Notes: a model not told the origin generated them from the letters alone. A DNA stretch of 64,000 nt from Roseobacter sp. (GCA_002731875.1 PCCY01000021.1:522048-586047), one strand, 5' to 3'; shown: positions 28,492 through 39,891, numbered from the stretch's first letter. Numbers and translations: made by a program.

Positions 28492-29997
28492 TTGATTTCC
28501 GCCTTCGATATCGCATGCATATTACTGGCCATTCTAGCAAGCGGTTCAGTGGCATATCTATGGCTAAGCCATGAGAAAACGCCGGACACCGCAGCGCCCA
28601 AGGAAAGCGAGCCTAAAATCTCGTATCTGTTCGATCATGGGGTGTTGCAACATGCTTCTGATGGCATCGGCGAATTCTGCGCGCTTGAGCCCGGCTTTCA
28701 CGAATGGTCGGACCTTTATGATTTCGTGGTGGAAATGTTTCCGCAATTTCCACCTGAACCAAAATCCGGGATCGCCGGGAGCCAGTATATTTCGTCCAGC
28801 GATACCACCACTTCGAGGCAGATAAAAATTTCGTGGGATCAGCACCTGTGTCGTATCGTCGTTTTCGACCCGGACAAAGAAGATCCGCTTGCAGAAACCG
28901 ATAGCCGTACCCTGTTGCGCTGCTTGTCTTCTGGATTGAGCATTCCAGTATGGCACACGAACAAAGCGGGGAAAATTCTTTGGTCGAACAACGCCTGCCA
29001 CGAATTGCACGAACGGGTATACCCTGGCCAACCGTGTAGCGCCCAACCGCTGTTTGACCCCGTCCGCCTTGAGGCCGCAAAACGGATTTCCGTCAGGATC
29101 GCATCCACACAGAAAAAGGAATGGTACGAAATCACCAATATCGAAATCCACGGAGTGCTGTGCTATCAGGCTATCTGTGTGACCGACCTAGTCCGCGCCG
29201 AAGAAGCACGCCGCAATTTTGTGCAGACTCTGACCAAGACATTCGCCCATCTTTCTATCGGGCTTGCCATCTTCGACCGCAACAACCAACTGGCGCTGTT
29301 CAATCCGGCGTTGGTGGATCTTTCTTCACTAGACGCAGAGTTTCTTAGCAGTCGACCGACGCTCCATTGCTTTTTTGACCGTTTGCGTGAAAACCGTAAA
29401 ATGCCCGAACCCAAAAACTATACCGACTGGCGCTTGGCGATTTCCGATCTCATTTCCGCAGCTCATGACGGGCGATACGAAGAAACATGGTCCATAGATA
29501 CGGGGCAAACGCTCCGCGTGAGGGGGCGCCCCCACCCTGACGGAGCTACAGCGTTTCTTATCGAAGACATCAGCGCCGAAGTCAGCCTGACCCGAAGCTT
29601 TCGCGCCGAGTTGGAACTGGGCCAGTCATTGCTAGACACCCTAGAAGATGCAATCGCGGTCTTTTCAATGGCGGGTGTCCTGACATTTTCCAATGCAGCG
29701 TATCAGAAGCTTTGGCAGGTAGACCCGGAAAAAGCTTTTGCCGATGTCACAATTTATGATGCCGTGCAGATCTGGAAACGCAGATGTGCCCCAAACTTTT
29801 CCTGGGGAGAAATCGAAAGCTATGTCGGTAACATCGAGGATCGAAAACACTGGAGCATGCCGGTGTATCTGTCCGAAGGATCGCAAATGACCTGTAACAT
29901 CTCACCAATTACCGCGGGTGCGACGCTTATCAGGTTTCATATGTCAGAAAAACTGACCACACCCGCCGTCGCCCAGGATTTGATAGCGACCCCTTAG
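28492..29997 (+). CDS. Multi-PAS domain protein lacking a histidine kinase module (DivL-like by synteny)
   Basis: 501 aa; N-terminal TM helix (FDIACILLAILASGSVAYLWL) and successive PAS-like segments; ends ...TAGATLIRFHMSEKLTTPAVAQDLIATP* without HisKA/HATPase; next gene is tsaE. TTG start. Confidence 0.75.
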   Translation: MISAFDIACILLAILASGSVAYLWLSHEKTPDTAAPKESEPKISYLFDHGVLQHASDGIGEFCALEPGFHEWSDLYDFVVEMFPQFPPEPKSGIAGSQYISSSDTTTSRQIKISWDQHLCRIVVFDPDKEDPLAETDSRTLLRCLSSGLSIPVWHTNKAGKILWSNNACHELHERVYPGQPCSAQPLFDPVRLEAAKRISVRIASTQKKEWYEITNIEIHGVLCYQAICVTDLVRAEEARRNFVQTLTKTFAHLSIGLAIFDRNNQLALFNPALVDLSSLDAEFLSSRPTLHCFFDRLRENRKMPEPKNYTDWRLAISDLISAAHDGRYEETWSIDTGQTLRVRGRPHPDGATAFLIEDISAEVSLTRSFRAELELGQSLLDTLEDAIAVFSMAGVLTFSNAAYQKLWQVDPEKAFADVTIYDAVQIWKRRCAPNFSWGEIESYVGNIEDRKHWSMPVYLSEGSQMTCNISPITAGATLIRFHMSEKLTTPAVAQDLIATP

Positions 29998-30058
29998 CGT
30001 ACCAAGCTCGCCTCTTTCGCCTTGCGGCGCATAGGTCTGCCCAAGTAACCTTGGCACC

Positions 30059-30529
30059 ATGGCATCGCGAAATCTTTCCCTTAACCTGCACGACGCAGAC
30101 CACACCGCCGGGCTTGCCCGAACGCTTGGGCGTGTTCTGGAACCAGGCGATACAATCCTGCTCACCGGAAATGTCGGCGCGGGAAAAACCCATTTCGCGC
30201 GCGCGCTGATCCTGTCATTGCTGTCCCACCCCGAAGATATTCCGTCTCCGACGTTTACGCTCGTGCAAACCTATGAATCCACGCGTGGGATGATCTGGCA
30301 TGCTGATCTTTATCGTCTCAGCTCCAGTTACGAAGTTGAGGAACTCGGCCTTAGCGACGCGTTTCATGACGCGATCTGTCTGGTTGAATGGCCGGACCGT
30401 CTTGGCAGCCTTTCGCCCGATCACGCGTTGGAGCTGGCAATTGAAGCGACAGGTGACGAGACCCGAGAGGTCACCGCAAGCTGGACAAATAAGAAATGGT
30501 CAAAAAAGCTTGATGGGTGGGCACCATGA
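30059..30529 (+). CDS. tsaE: tRNA threonylcarbamoyladenosine biosynthesis ATPase TsaE
   Basis: LLTGNVGAGKTHFARAL, SPTFTLVQTYE, WHADLYRLSS, CLVEWPDRLG. Confidence 0.95.
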   Translation: MASRNLSLNLHDADHTAGLARTLGRVLEPGDTILLTGNVGAGKTHFARALILSLLSHPEDIPSPTFTLVQTYESTRGMIWHADLYRLSSSYEVEELGLSDAFHDAICLVEWPDRLGSLSPDHALELAIEATGDETREVTASWTNKKWSKKLDGWAP

Positions 30530-31530
30530 CCACACGCGAAGCCTGTGCACAGGCGTTCATTCAGCAGGCGGGCTGGGCGCATGCGACGCGCCATTTGCTT
30601 GCTGGGGACGCCTCGAACCGTCGGTATGACCGCTTGACCCGGTCAGACGGCAGCAGCGTGGTTCTTATGGATGCACCGCCGGACAAGGGCGAAGACGTTC
30701 GCCCGTTCATGCACATCGCCGAATGGCTTGGCCGTCAAGGATTGAGCGCACCGAAAATATACAACGCCGATGTGGAAAACGGTTTTCTTCTTATCGAGGA
30801 TCTAGGTGACGCGCTGTTTGGGAAGTTGATGGTCGAAACCCCGGAAGCGACCATGCCTCTTTACGTTGCAGCAACGGATGTATTGATCCAGTTGCATCAG
30901 ATGCCGCCGCCAAAGCTGCCGGTTTGCGATACGGATTGGCTGTTGGACGCAACGCAATTGGTCTTTGACTGGTACGCCCCTGACGGCAACGCGTCGGCTG
31001 CGTTCAACACGTTGTTCCGTCCGCATGCCAGACGGCTTGATGACGTGTCACGCGTCATGATTTTGCGTGATTATCACGCTGAAAATCTATTGTGGCTACC
31101 GGGGCGCGACGGCACTGCCCAGGTCGGGTTGCTTGACTTTCAAGACGCCCTGCTTGGTCATCCCGCGTACGATCTGGTGTCGATCTTGCAAGATGCCCGG
31201 CGCGATGTCTCTCCTGATATCCAAGCTGCCATGATCGCCCGGTACGTGGAAAAAAGCGAGGCTGACGCTGACGATTTCAACCGCGCTTTCGCTTTGCTTG
31301 GGGTGCAGCGCAACCTGCGCATACTGGGTATCTTCGCCCGGCTTTGCCTGCGGGATGGCAAGACACATTACGTTGACCTGATTCCTCGTGTTTGGGGATA
31401 TATCCAGCGAAATCTCGATCATCCTGACCTGCGCGATCTGGCATCGCTGATAAACGAAGCTCTGCCCGTCCCTGACAAGGGCTTCCTTGAGGACTTGAAA
31501 GCAAGATGCGCAACACTCCGAACGCCGTAA
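30526..31530 (+). CDS. amgK: Aminoglycoside phosphotransferase-family sugar kinase (AmgK-like)
   Basis: DASNRRYDRL, LRDYHAENLLWLPGR, GLLDFQDALLGHPAYDLVSILQDAR; adjacent to a murU-like gene. Confidence 0.85.
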   Translation: MTTREACAQAFIQQAGWAHATRHLLAGDASNRRYDRLTRSDGSSVVLMDAPPDKGEDVRPFMHIAEWLGRQGLSAPKIYNADVENGFLLIEDLGDALFGKLMVETPEATMPLYVAATDVLIQLHQMPPPKLPVCDTDWLLDATQLVFDWYAPDGNASAAFNTLFRPHARRLDDVSRVMILRDYHAENLLWLPGRDGTAQVGLLDFQDALLGHPAYDLVSILQDARRDVSPDIQAAMIARYVEKSEADADDFNRAFALLGVQRNLRILGIFARLCLRDGKTHYVDLIPRVWGYIQRNLDHPDLRDLASLINEALPVPDKGFLEDLKARCATLRTP

Positions 31531-32198
31531 TGATGTTTGCCGCAGGTTTCGGCACACGAATGAAGCATTTGACCAAAGATCAGCCTAAACCGATGATCAG
31601 GGTTTCCGGCCGTCCCTTGATCGACCACGCTCTGGACCTGGCGGACGCAGTCAGACCAGAACGCATCGTGGTGAACCTTCATTACAAGCCAGAGCCATTG
31701 TTGGCCCATCTCCAAGGGCGCAACGTGCGCACGATTGTCGAGCAGCCTGACATCCTGGAAACAGGTGGCGGATTGCGTAACGCGCTGCCTCTGTTAGGCG
31801 ACGGGCCGGTATTTGCCATGAATACCGATGCAATCTGGGCCGGGCCGAACCCACTTGCCTTGGCATTGGATGCGTGGGAACCCGACAAGATGGATGCGCT
31901 GTTGGTGTGCGTTCCGGGCGCGCATGCCATTGGCCATTCCGGGGCCGGGGACTTCACGATGTCGTCCGACGGGCGGCTATCGCGTGGGCCCGGCATAATC
32001 TATGGCGGTGTCCAGATCATCAAGACCGACTTACTGGGCACCATGTCAGAAAAGGCATTCTCGTTGAATGTGGTATGGGACCAAATGCTAACACAGGGCC
32101 GGTTGTTCGGAATTTGCTATCCGGGGCGTTGGTGCGACGTGGGTCATCCCGAAGGTATAGAGATGGCTGAACGCATGTTGGGAACCCTAGATGTTTGA
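31506..32198 (+). CDS. murU: Nucleotidyltransferase (MurU-like)
   Basis: MMFAAGFGTRMKHLTKDQPKPMIRVSGRPLIDHAL; N-acetylmuramate-1-P uridylyltransferase-type motif. Confidence 0.85.
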   Translation: MRNTPNAVMMFAAGFGTRMKHLTKDQPKPMIRVSGRPLIDHALDLADAVRPERIVVNLHYKPEPLLAHLQGRNVRTIVEQPDILETGGGLRNALPLLGDGPVFAMNTDAIWAGPNPLALALDAWEPDKMDALLVCVPGAHAIGHSGAGDFTMSSDGRLSRGPGIIYGGVQIIKTDLLGTMSEKAFSLNVVWDQMLTQGRLFGICYPGRWCDVGHPEGIEMAERMLGTLDV

Positions 32199-35154
32199 AC
32201 CCCAGCACGAACCCCGGGTCTTTGGTGTGGCACCCGGAATAGACTTCCCCAAAGATCTGGTCACCGGCCTTTTAGAACGACTGCAAGGTCAGCCGGCACA
32301 TATCATTGGTCAAGTTGATCTGGTGGTGAACACACGGCGCATGCAACGCCGCCTCCGCGAGGTGTTCGACACGGGTCCTGCCAGCTTGTTGCCCCGAATC
32401 CATCTTATCGACAATCTAGATACGCTTGCACCGCACATCGCTTTGCCGCTTCCCAGCCCGACCCTGCGGCGGCGGCTTGAACTGATCACGCTGGTGTCCA
32501 AGCTGTTGGATCACGCGCCCGAGCTTGCGCCGCGAACATCGCTTTATGATCTGTCCGACAGTTTGGCGCAGTTGATCGACGAAATGCAGGGCGAAGGCGT
32601 CCCGGTTGAGGCTATCACCAGTCTCGACGTCAGTGATCAGTCCGGCCACTGGGAACGGTCCAAGCAGTTTCTTTCCATTGCCCACAAATATCTGGGTGAC
32701 AGCATTTCCCGCCCCGACCCACGGGCGCGCCAACGCCAGATCGTGCAGCAACTGATCGCGGACTGGACCGAAAATCCGCCCCAAAACCCAATAATCGTTG
32801 CGGGATCTACCGGTTCTCGGGGCACGTCTGCCTTGCTGATGAAAGCCGTGGCATGTTTACCGCAGGGGGCGGTGATCTTGCCCGGGTTCGACTTCGATAT
32901 GCCCACCGCCGTATGGACGGATTTAGGCGAAGACCAGGAAAAACTTGCGCAAGATCATCCGCAATATCGTTTCCGCCACCTTTTATGTGAACTCGATATG
33001 CCGCGCAGCAAAATCGGTGCCTGGACTGATGCGGTCCCGCCCTCGCCCGAGCGGAATGCGTTGGTGTCATTATCGTTGCGCCCAGCGCCTGTCACTCACG
33101 TCTGGCTTACCGAAGGGCCAAAATTGCCCGATCTTGTTTCAGCGACCAAGGGGTTGACGCTCATCCAGGCCCCTACCCCACGGGCCGAAGCGTTGGCGAT
33201 CGCCCTGCGGCTGCGCCAAGCGGTAGAGGATGGTCAAACCGCCGCCTTGATCACACCGGACCGGCTTTTGTCGCGCCAGGTTACATCGGCTCTCGACCGG
33301 TGGAACATAGTGCCAGACGATAGCGCCGGCCTCCCGCTTCATCTGTCGCCTCCGGGGCGGTTTTTGCGACACGTCGCGGGTCTTTTCCTGCGCAAGCTCG
33401 ATTCCGAAGCCTTGCTGACCCTGCTCAAACACCCCCTGACGCACAGCGGCGGTGACAGGAACATCCACCAGCTCAATACCCAGCGTCTTGAACTTCAGCT
33501 GCGGCGCGACGGGCTGCCTTATCCCACAGCCGATAGTGTACTTCGGTTGTCGCAAAAGACGGTTTCCCGGTCGAAGGACCCGTTGCAAATGGACGCATGG
33601 GCACAGTGGGTCGGATCGTGCGTGACTGGTGTAGAGATTGGCAAGGAAAGACCTTTGGAAGAATGGGTCGCCGCGCATATTGATCTTGCCAATGCCATTG
33701 CCGACGGCTCCAACCCATCGACCGCCAGTGAGCTATGGAAACATCTCGCTGGCGAAGAAGCCAGCAACGTCATGACCAATCTTTGCGAGAATGCCGCCTA
33801 CGGAGACACTATGTCTGCGTCGGACTATGGAGATTTGGTGGGGGCATTATTGCAGCAAGGTGAAATTCGCGATCGTGACGCCCCGCATCCGGGCGTGATG
33901 ATATGGGGTACCCTCGAGGCTCGCGTGCAGGGTGTGGACCTGATTATCATGGGCGGCCTGAATGACAGCATGTGGCCCGAATCCCCGGCACCGGACCCAT
34001 GGCTAAATCGAAAAATGCGCATGAAAGCGGGGTTGTTGCTTCCCGAACGCCGGATCGGATTGTCCGCACATGATTACCAGCAATCCATCGCCGCCCCCGA
34101 AGTCTGCCTGACCCGGGCAATTCGATCAGATGAAGCTGAAACAGTGCCTTCGCGTTGGTTGAACCGCTTGGGCAACCTTTTGAACGGGCTCTCTGATCAA
34201 AGCGGTGACAGGGCGTGGAAATCCATGGTCGAACGCGGTGACTATTGGCTGGCACAGGCCCGCGCACTGGAAGCGGTGCGACGCGAGCCACCAGCCCCGC
34301 GCCCTTCGCCGCGCCCTCCGCGGGCAGCGCGCCCCCATGCCTTGTCAGTAACCGAGATCAAGCGACTTATCCGGGACCCTTATGCGATCTACGCCAAGCA
34401 CAGTTTGAAATTACGGGCCCTGAACCCGTTGGTGCAATCACCCGACGCCCCGGTGCGCGGTATCATCGTTCATGAAATAATGGAGCGTTTCATCAAGTCG
34501 GTGATGGTCGAGCCTGAAAACCTTACAAAGGCACACTTGTTAGAGACCGCATCGACGGTATTGGATGCCGAGGCCCCGTGGCCTGCCGCGCGTGTGATGT
34601 GGCTGACCAAAATAGAAAGAATTGCTGAATGGTTCATTGAAAACGAGGTGAAACGCCAAAGCTATTCCAGGCCCGCCGCGTTTGAAAAAGCGGCCAACGG
34701 TCGTCATGTTTTAGCGGATTTGGGCTTTACCCTCACTGGGTATGCCGACCGTATCGACCGGACCGACGACGGCGATATATTGATATACGACTACAAGACC
34801 GGCACCCCTCCCAGTGTCGCTGAGCAAAAAGCCTTTGACAAACAGTTGCTGCTGGAGGCGGCGATGATTGAAGAGGGCGGATTCAAGGAGATTGGCCCGG
34901 CGACGGTGGCTCGCGCCGCGTATATCGGTCTTGGCAGCAAGCCGATAGAACGGCCGGCACCGCTTGAAGATGAACCCCCACATGAAGTGCTTGCCAAATT
35001 GCATGCGCTGATTACCAGCTATCTGTCCGAGGATCAGGGGTTCACCTCGCGGCGGATGGTGAAGACCACGGACTTTGCAGGAGACTATGACCAGTTGGCC
35101 CGTTTTGGCGAATGGGATGCCACAACCGAGCCGACACCGGAGGATCTGAAATGA
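32191..35154 (+). CDS. addB: Double-strand break repair protein AddB
   Basis: 987 aa; C-terminal PD-(D/E)XK nuclease region (HEIMERFIK...GYADRIDRTDDGDILIYDYKTG); precedes addA. Confidence 0.93.
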   Translation: MFEPQHEPRVFGVAPGIDFPKDLVTGLLERLQGQPAHIIGQVDLVVNTRRMQRRLREVFDTGPASLLPRIHLIDNLDTLAPHIALPLPSPTLRRRLELITLVSKLLDHAPELAPRTSLYDLSDSLAQLIDEMQGEGVPVEAITSLDVSDQSGHWERSKQFLSIAHKYLGDSISRPDPRARQRQIVQQLIADWTENPPQNPIIVAGSTGSRGTSALLMKAVACLPQGAVILPGFDFDMPTAVWTDLGEDQEKLAQDHPQYRFRHLLCELDMPRSKIGAWTDAVPPSPERNALVSLSLRPAPVTHVWLTEGPKLPDLVSATKGLTLIQAPTPRAEALAIALRLRQAVEDGQTAALITPDRLLSRQVTSALDRWNIVPDDSAGLPLHLSPPGRFLRHVAGLFLRKLDSEALLTLLKHPLTHSGGDRNIHQLNTQRLELQLRRDGLPYPTADSVLRLSQKTVSRSKDPLQMDAWAQWVGSCVTGVEIGKERPLEEWVAAHIDLANAIADGSNPSTASELWKHLAGEEASNVMTNLCENAAYGDTMSASDYGDLVGALLQQGEIRDRDAPHPGVMIWGTLEARVQGVDLIIMGGLNDSMWPESPAPDPWLNRKMRMKAGLLLPERRIGLSAHDYQQSIAAPEVCLTRAIRSDEAETVPSRWLNRLGNLLNGLSDQSGDRAWKSMVERGDYWLAQARALEAVRREPPAPRPSPRPPRAARPHALSVTEIKRLIRDPYAIYAKHSLKLRALNPLVQSPDAPVRGIIVHEIMERFIKSVMVEPENLTKAHLLETASTVLDAEAPWPAARVMWLTKIERIAEWFIENEVKRQSYSRPAAFEKAANGRHVLADLGFTLTGYADRIDRTDDGDILIYDYKTGTPPSVAEQKAFDKQLLLEAAMIEEGGFKEIGPATVARAAYIGLGSKPIERPAPLEDEPPHEVLAKLHALITSYLSEDQGFTSRRMVKTTDFAGDYDQLARFGEWDATTEPTPEDLK

Positions 35155-38100
35155 CTGTGCCATTCGATGATGCCACCCGCGCCCAAATAGACGCTGCTCG
35201 TCCTGACGCCTCTACTTGGCTGGGGGCAAACGCCGGGTCCGGCAAAACCCGCGTTCTGACCGATCGTGTGGCGCGTTTGTTGCTGAATGGCGTCGAACCC
35301 CAACACATTCTGTGCCTGACCTATACCAAAGCCGCGGCATCCGAAATGCAAAACAGGCTCTTTAAAAGGCTTGGCGCATGGGCGATGCTGAAGGACGATG
35401 AGCTTCGCCTTGCGCTGACAGAGCTGGGCGTTTCAGACGAGTTTACCCCGGCTAAAATGCGCATGGCCCGCACGTTGTTTGCCCGCGCAATTGAAACACC
35501 GGGGGGTCTGAAGATCCAGACAATCCATTCGTTCTGTGCATCTTTGCTCCGGCGTTTTCCTCTCGAGGCAGGTGTAAGCCCGCAGTTCACCGAGATCGAA
35601 GACCGCGCCGCTGACCTATTGCGGAGCCAGATTGTCGATGACATGGCAGAAGGCCCAGATGCCGATTTGATCATCGCGCTGGCACGACACTACTCTGGCG
35701 AAGACTTCGCCAAGTTAACCCGCAGCATCGTGAATCAAAGGGAAGGCTTTGCGCAGGCATCGACTTGGCAAAGCATCCTGTCGCTATTCGGGTACCCTGC
35801 GGATCTTACCGAAAAATCCATCACGACATCCGTCTTTCTGGGATCAGAGGCGGCGATTCTTGATGCGATGATACCGCCTATGCTTGCCAAGGGCGGGCTT
35901 GACGGAAAAGCCGCGGAAAAGCTCAAGTTGATCGGGGCGCTGGATATCACCGCCCTGCCCGTCCTGGAAGATGTTTTTCTGACAGGTGCCAGCGCGAAGG
36001 AGCCATTTACCGCGAAAATCGGCTCTGTACCGACCAAACCTACGCAAAAACTATTGTTTGACCTGATGCCACAAATCGATGATCTGATGCGGCGGGTCGA
36101 AGGTTCACGCGATGCGAGGTTGGCGTTGAAGGCGGCGCAGAAAACCCATGTGCTGCATCAATTTGCGCGGCGATTTCTGCACGTCTACGCGCTAGAGAAA
36201 CAAAAATGCGGCTGGCTTGATTTTGATGACTTGATCTTGAAGGCTCGCAACCTGTTAACCAACCCTGCGGTGGCTGCATGGGTCTTATACCGTATTGATG
36301 GGGGCATTGATCATATTCTGGTGGATGAATCCCAAGATACCAGCCCCCGCCAATGGGACGTGATCGAACGTTTGACCGATGAATTCTATAGCGGCGAAGG
36401 GGCCAGGGACACCGAGGATCGCACACTGTTCGTAGTAGGCGATAAGAAACAGTCGATATATTCGTTCCAGGGTGCAGACCCACGTGAGTTTGACCGAAAA
36501 CAGGATATTTTCGAAGCCAAAATAACTCAAGCAAACCAGATTTTTCAGCGGCGTAGTCTCGATTATTCGTTCCGATCTTCGTCTGCAGTTCTTGGCTTGG
36601 TCGATGCAACCCTGGCACCTCATTCAGATGCCGGGTTTGATCAAAATACCCGGCACAAGGCATTCAAATCTGCGCTACCCGGTCGTGTTGATCTGTGGCC
36701 GCTGGTTGAAAAAACCGACGAAACCGACGACCGGGAATGGTCTGACCCAGTCGATCAAAAGTCGTCGCACCATCATAGCGTCGTATTGGCCACCCAGATT
36801 GCGCAAAAGATCAAAACCCTGATCGATGAAGAAAACTATTTGCCGGTTGATACTTATGACCCCGGAAAATTCGCCCGGCGACGGATCACCGCGGGTGATT
36901 TTTTGATCCTGGTCCAGCGCCGCAGTGACCTGTTTTCAGAGATTATCAGTGCCTGCAAAACAGCTGGCCTGCCTATTGCCGGGGCGGATAGATTGAAAGT
37001 CGGTGCAGAACTGGCGGTCAAGGATCTCGCGGCGCTGTTGTCCTTTCTTGCCACGCCCGAAGACAGCTTGGCCCTGGCGACTGCGTTAAAGTCGCCACTG
37101 TTTGGCTGGACCGAGCAGATGCTGTTTACCTTGTCGCACTACCGTTCCGAAGACCATCTTTGGCAAGCATTGCGCAACAGTACCCAATACCCTGAAACCG
37201 TTGCGATCCTGCGGGACTTACGCGCGCATGTCGACTTTTTACGACCCTACGACCTGATCGAACGGATCCTTACCCGTCATGACGGACGGCGCAGGCTGTT
37301 GGCCCGCTTAGGGTCTGAAGCCGAAGACGGGATAAACGCGATGCTTTCGCAGGCGCTATCCTATGAACGCGGTTCCATTCCCAGTTTGACAGGTTTTCTG
37401 GTTTGGATGCAGACCGACGATCTTGAGATAAAACGCCAGATCGACAACGCATCCGACCAAATCAGAGTGATGACGGTTCATGGCGCGAAAGGTCTTGAGG
37501 CGCCGATTGTGATTTTGCCTGATACTGCCAAACGTAACCTGGTTATCCGGGATGAAATCATCAACATCGGTGTCACCCCAGTCTGGAAAGTCGGCGAAGG
37601 CGACATGCCATCCGCTATGCGAACCGCATTGAGCGAACGCAAGGATCTGGAGATGGCCGAACGTCTGCGCCTGCTTTATGTTGCCATGACCCGTGCCGAA
37701 AAATGGCTGATCGTCGCCGCTGCGGGTGAATTGCCCAAGGACGGAAACAGCTGGTACCAGATGATCGGTGCCGCCATGAATGATGTCGGTGCCAAGCCGA
37801 TCGGCACGAACGGGATGCTGAGGTTTGAATACGGGGATTGGGATGAATTACCTATCGTCGAAACCAAACGTTCTTTGGAGTTCGATCCAACGTTAGAGCC
37901 TGTATTTTCAGAAGCTTTGGTTGAAATCCCCCTGCGTAGAACGACTACATCGCCCTCGGATCTTGGGGGTAGAAAAGCCCTGCCCGGTGAAGATGGGCTA
38001 AGCGAAGACGAAGCGAAATCATACGGCAACCTTGTTCACAAGCTGTTGGAAACCCTACCGTTGATGCAAAGCGATCAATGGGATGGAAAACTGGCGACAC

Positions 38101-38528
38101 TTGCCGATCGCTATGATGCCAAAGTTGCCAATGCCGCGCTAAAGGAAGCAGTGGCTGTGATGAACACCCCGGAAATTCAGCGGATTTTCAAGGCCGACGC
38201 GCTGGTTGAAGTGCCTATTACCGCCCCTTTCGGCAAGCGGCGCCTGCATGGCACGATCGACCGGCTGTTGGTGACCGATACCGAAGTGCTTGCCATAGAC
38301 TTCAAGACCAACCGCATCGTGCCTGCCACCCCAGAGGGCTGTCCCGATGGCCTGTTGCGTCAGATGGGTGCCTATGCCTCCGCACTTGCACAGGTTTTTC
38401 CCGACCACCGCGTCAGCACGGCGATATTGTGGACGCGGACTGCCAAGCTGATGACCTTACCGGACATACTTATCACAAACGCCCTATCGCTGGTTCCCGA
38501 TCTTGACGAAGTGCCGGAGGCTACCTAG
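35151..38528 (+). CDS. addA: Double-strand break repair helicase AddA
   Basis: UvrD-type [54 protein letters not shown]-terminal nuclease (LAIDFKTNR). Confidence 0.95.
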   Translation: MTVPFDDATRAQIDAARPDASTWLGANAGSGKTRVLTDRVARLLLNGVEPQHILCLTYTKAAASEMQNRLFKRLGAWAMLKDDELRLALTELGVSDEFTPAKMRMARTLFARAIETPGGLKIQTIHSFCASLLRRFPLEAGVSPQFTEIEDRAADLLRSQIVDDMAEGPDADLIIALARHYSGEDFAKLTRSIVNQREGFAQASTWQSILSLFGYPADLTEKSITTSVFLGSEAAILDAMIPPMLAKGGLDGKAAEKLKLIGALDITALPVLEDVFLTGASAKEPFTAKIGSVPTKPTQKLLFDLMPQIDDLMRRVEGSRDARLALKAAQKTHVLHQFARRFLHVYALEKQKCGWLDFDDLILKARNLLTNPAVAAWVLYRIDGGIDHILVDESQDTSPRQWDVIERLTDEFYSGEGARDTEDRTLFVVGDKKQSIYSFQGADPREFDRKQDIFEAKITQANQIFQRRSLDYSFRSSSAVLGLVDATLAPHSDAGFDQNTRHKAFKSALPGRVDLWPLVEKTDETDDREWSDPVDQKSSHHHSVVLATQIAQKIKTLIDEENYLPVDTYDPGKFARRRITAGDFLILVQRRSDLFSEIISACKTAGLPIAGADRLKVGAELAVKDLAALLSFLATPEDSLALATALKSPLFGWTEQMLFTLSHYRSEDHLWQALRNSTQYPETVAILRDLRAHVDFLRPYDLIERILTRHDGRRRLLARLGSEAEDGINAMLSQALSYERGSIPSLTGFLVWMQTDDLEIKRQIDNASDQIRVMTVHGAKGLEAPIVILPDTAKRNLVIRDEIINIGVTPVWKVGEGDMPSAMRTALSERKDLEMAERLRLLYVAMTRAEKWLIVAAAGELPKDGNSWYQMIGAAMNDVGAKPIGTNGMLRFEYGDWDELPIVETKRSLEFDPTLEPVFSEALVEIPLRRTTTSPSDLGGRKALPGEDGLSEDEAKSYGNLVHKLLETLPLMQSDQWDGKLATLADRYDAKVANAALKEAVAVMNTPEIQRIFKADALVEVPITAPFGKRRLHGTIDRLLVTDTEVLAIDFKTNRIVPATPEGCPDGLLRQMGAYASALAQVFPDHRVSTAILWTRTAKLMTLPDILITNALSLVPDLDEVPEAT

Positions 38529-38566
38529 ATTCCCACCTTAACCAATCCTTGTGCAGGAGCAGCAAC

Positions 38567-38887
38567 ATGGCAACCGTCGCAGTCACAGACGCAACATTCG
38601 ACGCAGAAGTTAAGAATTCCGATCTTCCCGTTGTGGTGGATTTTTGGGCAGAGTGGTGTGGCCCCTGCAAACAAATCGGCCCCTCGCTCGAAGAACTTTC
38701 GGCGGAAATGGACGGCAAGGTGAAAATCGTCAAGGTCAACGTTGACGAGAATCCGAACAGCCCTGCCCAGATGGGCGTTCGCGGCATCCCTGCCCTGTTC
38801 ATCTTCAAAAACGGCGAAGTGGTGTCCAACATGGCCGGTGCCCGGCCTAAGGCAGCTTTGCAAAGCTGGATCGAAGAATCGATCTAA
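38567..38887 (+). CDS. trxA: Thioredoxin
   Basis: [22 protein letters not shown]. Confidence 0.97.
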   Translation: MATVAVTDATFDAEVKNSDLPVVVDFWAEWCGPCKQIGPSLEELSAEMDGKVKIVKVNVDENPNSPAQMGVRGIPALFIFKNGEVVSNMAGARPKAALQSWIEESI

Positions 38888-38910
38888 GCCTTTTGGTATT
38901 GAATGAATTA

Positions 38911-38941
38911 AAGGACGCGCCAGAAATGGGGCGTCCTTTTT
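38911..38941 (+). terminator. Rho-independent terminator of trxA
   Basis: AAGGACGC-N12-GCGTCCTT followed by a T run. Confidence 0.8.
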
Positions 38942-39848
38942 ACATGGGCCAGCCGAAACGTTCAAATCGCGCCGCGATTTTGCTGTGCACGTCGTCGCGT
39001 CCGGCATTGATGCTTTGGGTTTGCCAGAACCAGTACAGGTACCGGGCATAGTTCGGCCGGGCTTGCGCCACGTTGGTAAATGCAGTGGCCAAATAAGTCA
39101 TATCCGCTTTTATGGCTATGTGATGAAAGTCTATATTTCCAAACAACAACGCGGGTTTGCCAAAGAAGTACCCGGCGAAAGCCACGCTCGAATTTTGGGT
39201 CACTACATAGTCGCAGGTCTGTAACATCGGTATCATTCCGCCTGCCTCAACGCGCAAACGGCTATTATCGCGTTCCAATTTGTCTAGTGCTGCAATTTCA
39301 CGCGCCGAGTAGTTTTCGTTGGGGTGTATGGTCGCGATGATCCTTCGACCCGGATCATGGGCAAGGCAGTTTTCAAGCATTTCGATGGGGCTGCACACCT
39401 GAAACGACCGTTTCTCTTGCAACTTGCCCTGAAGCGGCACATAGACAATTCCGTCGCGCGACAGATTATGCGTTGCGTCCCCATACAGACGCTTCTGCCA
39501 GGCGCTATAGAAACGCGCCGCCTCGGCCCCGGAGACCGCCGCCGGGTCATATGAAGCTTTTGCAACATCCCATTCCCAGCGGCTGGCGGAACTGTCGATC
39601 TGCCAAAACGGATATTCGTATACCCGGCGGAATATCAGCCCGCGGGATCCGGGGGGCGGCTTCATATGGCTTAACACATAGGTTTGGTCAGTGCGATTTT
39701 GATCTCCGTGCAACCTATATTCGACCCTAAAGCCGGCAGATTCAAGCACGAGCGCCATCTTGGCGATGAACGGGTGATTGCCCGCAAGTGCGCTTTCAAG
39801 CAGGCCGGGTTCTAACAGGATATGGACTGTTTGATTATACGTCATCAT
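38940..39848 (-). CDS. Capsular polysaccharide biosynthesis/export (KpsS-like) type glycosyltransferase-fold protein
   Basis: RIIATIHPNENYSAREIAALDKLE...QTCDYVVTQNSSVAFAGYFFGKPALLFG resembles the C-terminal region of capsule polysaccharide synthesis proteins. Confidence 0.5.
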   Translation of the reverse strand: MMTYNQTVHILLEPGLLESALAGNHPFIAKMALVLESAGFRVEYRLHGDQNRTDQTYVLSHMKPPPGSRGLIFRRVYEYPFWQIDSSASRWEWDVAKASYDPAAVSGAEAARFYSAWQKRLYGDATHNLSRDGIVYVPLQGKLQEKRSFQVCSPIEMLENCLAHDPGRRIIATIHPNENYSAREIAALDKLERDNSRLRVEAGGMIPMLQTCDYVVTQNSSVAFAGYFFGKPALLFGNIDFHHIAIKADMTYLATAFTNVAQARPNYARYLYWFWQTQSINAGRDDVHSKIAARFERFGWPM

Positions 39849-39891
39849 CTGACGCTAGCCTCGGCAACAGATCGCCACAAGTGGGCCGACC

